NCBI GenBank assembly: GCA_024305745.1
Contig: JAHRBS010000001.1
Location: 2,604,001-2,668,000, forward strand
DNA from: Polyporus tsugae
Taxonomy: Eukaryota; Basidiomycota; Agaricomycetes; Polyporales; Polyporaceae
Direction: 5' to 3'
Length of the DNA stretch: 64,000 nt
Shown here: positions 57,926 through 64,000 of the stretch, in pieces
How the letters are laid out: every line of letters begins with the position of its first letter
How positions within the stretch are numbered: the first letter of the stretch is position 1
Notes under the pieces: model-generated
Told to the model about the DNA's origin: nothing
The model's database searches: none
Seen by the model: the letters and a program-made list of their open reading frames with translations, nothing else
Translations under genes and position numbers: made by a program

Positions 57926-58359
57926 GATGGTCGTAGGGAGAGTGGAGGGTGAAGAGAGCAGAGCAGAGAGCCGAGCGCAGTTGCAGTCGTCCTCGTCCCT
58001 GACATAATAAGCGGCTGTGGTCTCGCTGAATCGGGCAAGTGCCACGTGCTCGGCACAGCACGGCAGCGCTTATTTCGGGGGCCGTTATCTGTCTGTTGGT
58101 TACAGTACTTATCTGAGGAAGGGGCTGAGCTGCTTTCGTCACCCGAAGGAAAGAGCACGCAAGGCCGGACACGCCAGATGGAGTGCTCCTCTTCATAAGC
58201 GTACGGCCATTGTCTTAGCCATGCTGACAACTCTCCTTTCCACCCCGATTACGAACCGAACAACCCCGAACCCCAAGGCCCGCTCATGCTCGTGCAACCA
58301 TAAGGACTCGGATACCCAACCTATAGAGCTTCCTCCCAATTTGGCCCCGACTTTTCGCC
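57926..58359. promoter_or_regulatory. bidirectional promoter region, BXI1 / MFS transporter
   Basis: 434 nt between two divergent ATGs. No individual element is resolved by eye. Confidence 0.45.
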
Positions 58360-60422
58360 ATGGCACGGTCTAGCCAGCACGTAGAATCACCGGCGACACA
58401 AGCAACCTCCAATGAAACGGTTCCTCTCCTGGCGAAGCACCGAAATCAACCGAACCCACTGCCAAAGCTGCAGATCGCCGTCATCTATGCCATAAAGTTG
58501 ACACTTCCTATCGCCACCACTCAGGCTCTACCGTACTTCAATGTCTTCATGGAGAAACTTGCAGCCTCACAAGGGGCTGATACTGGCTACTATAGCGGGC
58601 TTGCGGTTAGTCCTCCAACATAATGGCTCGCCTGCGACCCACCAGTCTGAATGACCTCCCACAGCACAGTGTTGCCTCCGTCACCCAATTCACCAGCATG
58701 TTTGTGTGGGGAGCTCTTTCTGGTGCTACTTCTGTGTTACTCATTGGGTTACCTATCGCTGAGACGGGACTTTCCTACAGATCATCACGGACGAATCCCA
58801 GTCATCCTCCTGGGCACTACGGGCACAGCATTCTTCACCCTCCTCTTCGGTCTTTCGGGGTCGCTCACTAGCATCCTCATCAACCGATTCCTCGGTCTGT
58901 CAAGCTCCAAACTTGGGCGAGCAGCATGCTAATGGTGCTTGCCACAGGCGGATTCTTCTTCGGTATAACGGGGGCTATTCACTCCGTAGTCGGAGAGCTC
59001 TCGGACGAGACGAATCAGTCGATTGCGTTCCCATTGTACGATGTCATTTCTGCTTTGGGATATGTCATAGGGTAAGCATCTACTTCGCGGGATATTTCCC
59101 TCTATTAACCTCGTATCGTTTGACTCAATAGCCCATTAATTGGAGGGACCTTCGCGGAGCCGGCGAAGCGATGGCCTGACGTCTTCACTAGTCCGATTTG
59201 GACGCAGTACCCTTACGCTCTTCCCTGTCTCATTTCGGCGATTTTGTCCCTGGGCGCGGCGTTTCTTGCCGCGTTCGTCCTCGAGGAGGTAAATGCTTTG
59301 CTCCCGAACTTAGCGTTTCTCCTACTAACCGTCGGGTAAGACGCTTCCTGGCAAACGTCGATCCTCGCACGCAACCTCGATCGTCTCGATCGTGGAAGAA
59401 GAGCAAGAATCCCTCATCGCAGCAGCACCCTCTACGGATTTCGTCATAGACGTCCAACCCGAGGAACCCAAGCGGCCTCTTGTCAGGGAGCTGCTCTCCA
59501 TTCCCGTTCTCCAAGCGGTGTTCGCGTCCAGCGCAGCACTGGGCTTCGCCGGATCCTGCTTCAATAGCGTCTTCGTCCTCATGGCATACTCCCCAATCCG
59601 AGAAGGCGGTCTTGCGCTATCGGTGAGTTCACCCTCTCCTGTCTCACCTTCGTCCCCCTCGCGCTCATTTCCGATGCTTCTTCGAACCTCCCACCCTTCT
59701 TTCGCGCGCCGGAAACCCCACCTTCGGATTCTCGCCTCTAATCCTTACGGAACAACTACGTCAAACACCACGTATACCTCGTCCCCGCATCCTCCCCCCC
59801 TCTTCCCACTCCCCCATCCGTCACCCGCAGCCCGCGCAAATCGGCAGCGCGCTCTCCGGCATGGGCGCAGTCTCGATCCTCCTCAAGCTCTGCATGCCCG
59901 CCCTCCTCCGGCGCTTCGGCACGCTCACCATGTTTGACTTCTGCATGTACGCCTGGATCGCCGCCTTCGCGTCCATGCCCCTCGCCTCCTGGGTCGCCCA
60001 GGCCGCCACCGCCGCGTCGCCCGCAGGCGTCCGCGACGCGAGCACCGGCGAGTGGCTCTCCATCAGCTTCGTGCTCTTCCTCTCGCGGCTCGGCTGCCTC
60101 GCGTTCTCGTAAGTCTCCCTCACGTCCGAGCTGGGGTATATGCGCATGCGCGGAAAGGGGCTGACACAACACACGCGGCAGGATAATTATGATCCTGACG
60201 AAAGACCACACCCCAGGGACGACGTCGCTGGGCACGGCGAACGGGCTCGCGGAGTTCTTCCAGTCGACAGCAGGCGCGCTTGGGCCCATCACCGTCAGCT
60301 CCCTGTTCGCGATTTCCGCGAAGAAGCACCTCCTCGGGGGCTACCTCTGGGTCGTGCTCTTGGTGCTCGAGTCCGGGTTCGGGGCCTGGGTTGCGGGCAG
60401 GATCCGGAGGTTCCGCGACTGA
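58360..60422 (+). CDS. major facilitator superfamily transporter (DHA1-like)
   Basis: Eight exons: 58360-58605, 58665-58722, 58781-58894, 58948-59071, 59132-59288, 59341-59622, 59831-60108 and 60182-60422; 499 aa. The hydrophobic pattern fits 12 membrane helices in two halves with a central charged loop (VEEEQESLIAA). MFS motif A (GALSDHHGRIPVILLG) is assembled across intron 2. Other family marks are TTQALPYFNVFMEKL, INRFLGGFFFG, VIGPLIGGTFAEPAKRWP, FVLEETLP and GTANGLAEFFQS. It resembles the fungal DHA1/ZIFL-like proton-coupled exporter group. The substrate is not deducible. Intron 6 (59623-59830) is 208 nt, longer than its neighbours. Confidence 0.9.
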
Positions 60423-60872
60423 GTCCCTGACTCGAGGCAGCCCCGAGTTCAGGTTTCCATCTTTCTTTGTTCGGGGCCAGTTTTCTCCCCGTCGGGGGCC
60501 TAACAACCCCACGGTAAGCGGGGTTTCAGGTTTGTTTGTACGCTCAGTTTATCTATGGATAGATTGGAAAGGGATAGTAATGAGCGGGTTGTAAGCTGTT
60601 TGGTCGTTAATATCGCGAATCGGGACACTGGATGGCGGGGAGTTCGCTCTACTGTAAATAGACGTATCTAAGTATGTGTACTTTTTCCAGGCGCATATAT
60701 ATATGTACACATCCTCGCAAGTCGCAAGTACCGCAACTTGACAGGATCGCCGCTGGACCCATAACCTTGACCCTACCAGCCCTACCTAACAGCAGTACGT
60801 TGGGCGGGAGCGTTCGGCCGGTACCTATGTATCAAGAGACACCAGAAACGAGGAAGAAAAAGCGTCAACGAA
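60423..60872. other. convergent 3' intergenic
   Basis: 450 nt between the MFS and Mdm31 stop codons; AT-rich, no gene seen. Confidence 0.4.
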
Positions 60873-63795
60873 TCATTCACACGTAGCAGGGTGCATAAGA
60901 TATGAAGCAGGTAGAGACGAGAGGGTAGGGGGGAGCTGGAACACTGACTCCGATGGGACCCCATGCTCGTACAGCTCGCGCAGGGGCGCAGTCATCGGGT
61001 CCATGGCTGCGCGAAGGGCCGACATGAGCGCGCTTGCGGTCATCTGCAGAGACCAGGTGCCGACGGCCTTGACGCGGCGGTGGAAGTTCGCTTGCGCGAC
61101 GTGGTAGGCCATCGCTTCGTAGACCTTCATGGAGATCGCGTCGATCATGCCGGCTGGGGGAAATGTCAGTGGTGTTACGAATTTAGTATCGGACAATAGT
61201 GCCCTACTCTCCCACATCTACGACGGAATGACTGGTCAGGCTAGGCTCAAGATATAGCATACAGCGGGACATACCGTCCAAGAGCCGTCGAAGTCTTCTA
61301 GGTCATGAACAACCCTACACCGGATAGGGACTAACGTACGGTTTGCGCTGCAAGCAATACCACGTCAGCTTCCACATACCATTCGATAAGGTCAGCCCAA
61401 ACACTTACTTCATGAACGCAACGATAGGCCTGATCAGCGCGTTGTTCACATAGCTCAGATCGCTGGTGAAGATGGGCACGACCGCCTTCAAGTCCCTAAA
61501 CCGCAAGTCAATATCCACAACCACCTTCGGCGTGTCCGCCTTCCCCTCCTCAACTCGTTCGTCATCCTCGTCCGACGGCGCGCTCAGGGGCGGCTTGGCG
61601 AGCTCACGCTGCCCTGGGATGCGGTCGATCGCGGCAGATGTGATCGTGTCTGCGAGCTCTCCCAGGAACGCGTTCAGTGTAGGTCCCTCGGACGGGTCCC
61701 GCGGGAACTTGATGTCCAAGACGGCGTCGACCTTGCCGGAGGTGAGCCACGAGAACGGGCCCCCGGACGCGGACATGCTTTGCAGGTGGTCGATATTCAG
61801 GCCGTCCATCCGGAAGCGTGACTGGCATACATCGCAATATGAGAATCGTCACGCGCAGAGCGGATGGAAGACGGAGAACTGACCATGCGGCTCCACTGGC
61901 CGTCCTTGAGGTCCTGGTCGGTGGTCCGGCCGATGCTTTGGGGCCGATGGAGACTGAAGAGGCAGTTATCGTACTGCCCGACGACGTTCTCCGCGCACAG
62001 GAAGTCGTAGAAAGCCCACTGTTTGCGGAATGTCTGGATATCTGCGCGGAAGATGGACGCGGTAAATGGCCGGAAGTTGCCAGGCTGATATACGGTGATA
62101 AGAAGGTCCTCGAGGAGCAGGGACTCGAGTTCAAAATCGCCGGGCTGGGCGGTGTGGCGGAACGCTGCGGGGTCAGGCGGGTTGTCTGGGTCCCAGGTGA
62201 CCGAGCGACGATCTTTGTGGGCCGTCAGTGTGTGGGCAAGCTATCCGTTCTGCTATGCGAACTGACCTAGAACACCGCGCACACCCTTGATCACCGCATC
62301 CTCGACGAGACCCTTTCCTTCAAACCATCGAGCGAATGAGAGCGTGACGTCGATGGAATCCATGCTCAAGTCGAACATGGAGTAATTCAGGTCATCGTCC
62401 GAGTGGTCTTGCAGACCCTCATCCTCTTCCTCTTCTATCCTCCTATGATAAGAGGGATGGTTGCTCAGGTCGTAACCAGCTGCCACAGCGTGTCCAGAGT
62501 TGTTGATGGGTCTCCTGTAGAAGTTATCTGGACGACGGGTCATGAACACATTCTTGAAGGATATGCGGGAGTCTCTCCACTTCGGGACGATAGCCGACTC
62601 GAAGATGATGGTAATGCCAGTTTCCGCCGTGAGGTAGTCGCTGAGAGCGCGAGCAATGTATTCTGAAGTGCAAGGGTCATTTACGTTCATTCATGTATCT
62701 GTATGTCGCGTAGACTGCACTTTTGATCAATATTCCCGCCGCGGGAGGTTAAGTCCCTCTCGAACGCATACTGCGTTCATCGTCGACGACGATGAGAGCA
62801 AGCGGTTCCAAACAACAGCAGGGCAGACGTGCGCGGCAATTTCGCGAGGCGCGCACACCGGGAACGAGCCGGAATCTCCCTTCCAGAAAACCGAGAACGC
62901 GGGACAAAGTGCACTCGCTATCCGCGACAGCGACAACGCTTCAACGGGCAGCGCCGGCGCCTACGGCGTAGAGCCGGGTCTTGGGAAAAAGGCGACGTGC
63001 ACCTTATCCGGAGATCGCGGACATGGTCAACCCCAAGGCCATAGGCTCGGAATTGGGCCTTGGTATGTGTCCGAGGGGAAGTATCGATGAAATGTGCAGT
63101 ATACACGGCATATATCTGAGCCGAGCGAAACGGCTTCGCATACCTTGCAATCGCAAACTATTCGCAGTCGCAAAGAGGACGGAAAAGAAAGTAGTGCTGA
63201 AAGGACGTCAGGATGCAGCGTGGCACAACATGCGGACGAAGACTCACGTTCCGACGAAGAGCCAGAGCGTTTGACTCATGAGAAACCATGTCAGAAACGC
63301 AGAGAGGTCGTCCGCGTTATACCTCCTGAATGATCGGATGGTAAGCCATCTGAACCGGATACGCATCCTCTGCCAGAAACCGTCCGCTGCCTTCAGGAAA
63401 TCGTCTCTTGTGGGACGTTGCAAATGGGGAAGGGACATGGCAAGCCTCCTGATCATTCGTGGGTAGTGCTCCAAGCTAACACTCTCCGTCCCTTCCTTGT
63501 GCGGCGGCGTGGCCGTGTCCTTCGTAGGGGGTTTGTCATCCTGCTGGCGAGTTTCTTCAGACAGCTGCCGCGGTTGGTTCTCCTGGAGTATGGGACGATG
63601 GGACGAGAACTGACGCAAGAAAACACGAGTCCTGAGGATAGTAGGAGAAGAACCAGAGGGTGCGAGGTGCACGCGTGCGGAGTAGGCCAGTGTGAAACGG
63701 GGGGCAAGATGTTGCTGTCGGAAAAAGTTGCGTATGGTGGTGTACCTGTCGAAGGCCGCGCCGCGACTGGTCAACAGACGTTTCATTCCGTGCAT
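60873..63795 (-). CDS. MDM31: mitochondrial inner-membrane protein Mdm31/Mdm32 family
   Basis: Eight exons: 63248-63795, 63144-63196, 62267-62662, 61884-62212, 61409-61821, 61275-61347, 61208-61217 and 60873-61153; 700 aa. The N-terminus is Arg/Ser-rich without acids (MHGMKRLLTSRGAAFDRYTT), as in a matrix-targeting signal. The first membrane segment (DDLSAFLTWFLMSQTLWLFVG) is followed by EYIARALSDYLTAETG, SFKNVFMTRRPDN, FELESLLLEDLLITVYQPG, RPFTASIF, NCLFSLHRPQSIGRTT and HDLEDFDGSWT. A second membrane segment lies in VGTWSLQMTASALM. Mdm31/32 maintain mitochondrial shape, nucleoids and cardiolipin/phospholipid homeostasis. Exon 7 is a 10-nt micro-exon. Intron 2 (62663-63143) is 481 nt, the longest in the window. 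A second Met at 63786 is possible. Confidence 0.93.
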
Positions 63796-64000
63796 AGAGA
63801 GGGGTAGAAGGATAGTGGTGACGTTATAGCATGGGTTAGGGACGTCCGCTCGCACGAGCAGAGAGAGCGAGCTCGAGTCCAGAGTCCAGACGATAATCCC
63901 AACATCCTCGCGTATCGAATTCCACGGTGAAGTCCCTGCACGTGACCCTGTCCGCGTCCCACAGCGACGAACACTCTTCGCCGTTCGGGTCTTGACATCG
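63796..64000. other. upstream region of MDM31 to window edge
   Basis: 205 nt with no feature recognised. Confidence 0.35.

Noticed and set aside
1..64000. CRISPR arrays, operons, insertion sequences
   Set aside because: The sequence is a spliced eukaryotic genome. No spaced repeats, terminal inverted repeats or transposase motifs were found by eye.

Overview
The window is nuclear DNA of a filamentous basidiomycete, most likely an agaricomycete and possibly Polyporales. The signs are multi-exon genes with introns mostly of 48-65 nt, moderately high GC in exons, and family content: F-box/cysteine proteins, BTB/POZ proteins, fungal O-fucosyltransferase-like proteins, a CTLH-complex muskelin and secreted ricin-B-like proteins. 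There is no operon logic, CRISPR or recognisable intact transposon. Gene models were built by hand from splice signals and protein conservation, and in every complete model the exon lengths sum to a multiple of three.

Left part (1-12.9 kb): a 5' portion of an O-fucosyltransferase-like gene (start codon split by an intron), a HAD phosphatase, a glutaredoxin-fold membrane protein without active-site cysteines, a tandem BTB/POZ pair (one copy killed by one nonsense codon), and a second HAD-like gene.

Middle-left (13.3-27.8 kb): muskelin (CTLH/GID ubiquitin ligase), prefoldin subunit 4, sphingosine-1-phosphate lyase, a 4.6 kb gene-poor stretch, and an arrestin-related trafficking adaptor. A gene desert follows (27.8-31.6 kb) with remains of what looks like a decayed short-chain dehydrogenase.

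Most unusual region (31.6-38.4 kb): a small orphan gene, then a segmental tandem duplication. Each copy carries a gene that joins two CCHH+CCHC zinc-finger modules to a C-terminal homeodomain-like segment. The invariant homeodomain Asn51 is Thr in both copies. The duplication also carried along the 3' end of the neighbouring NmrA-like gene as a broken fragment.

Right part (39.3-64 kb): two distant F-box paralogues flank a housekeeping block of SF3B1 (U2 snRNP), an ELL-like elongation factor and a secreted double ricin-B-like protein. Then come a BAX-inhibitor-1 family protein divergent from an MFS transporter, and the mitochondrial inner-membrane protein Mdm31. Several genes hold micro-exons (9-14 nt) and four introns use GC-AG ends, so automated models of this locus are likely to be wrong in places.
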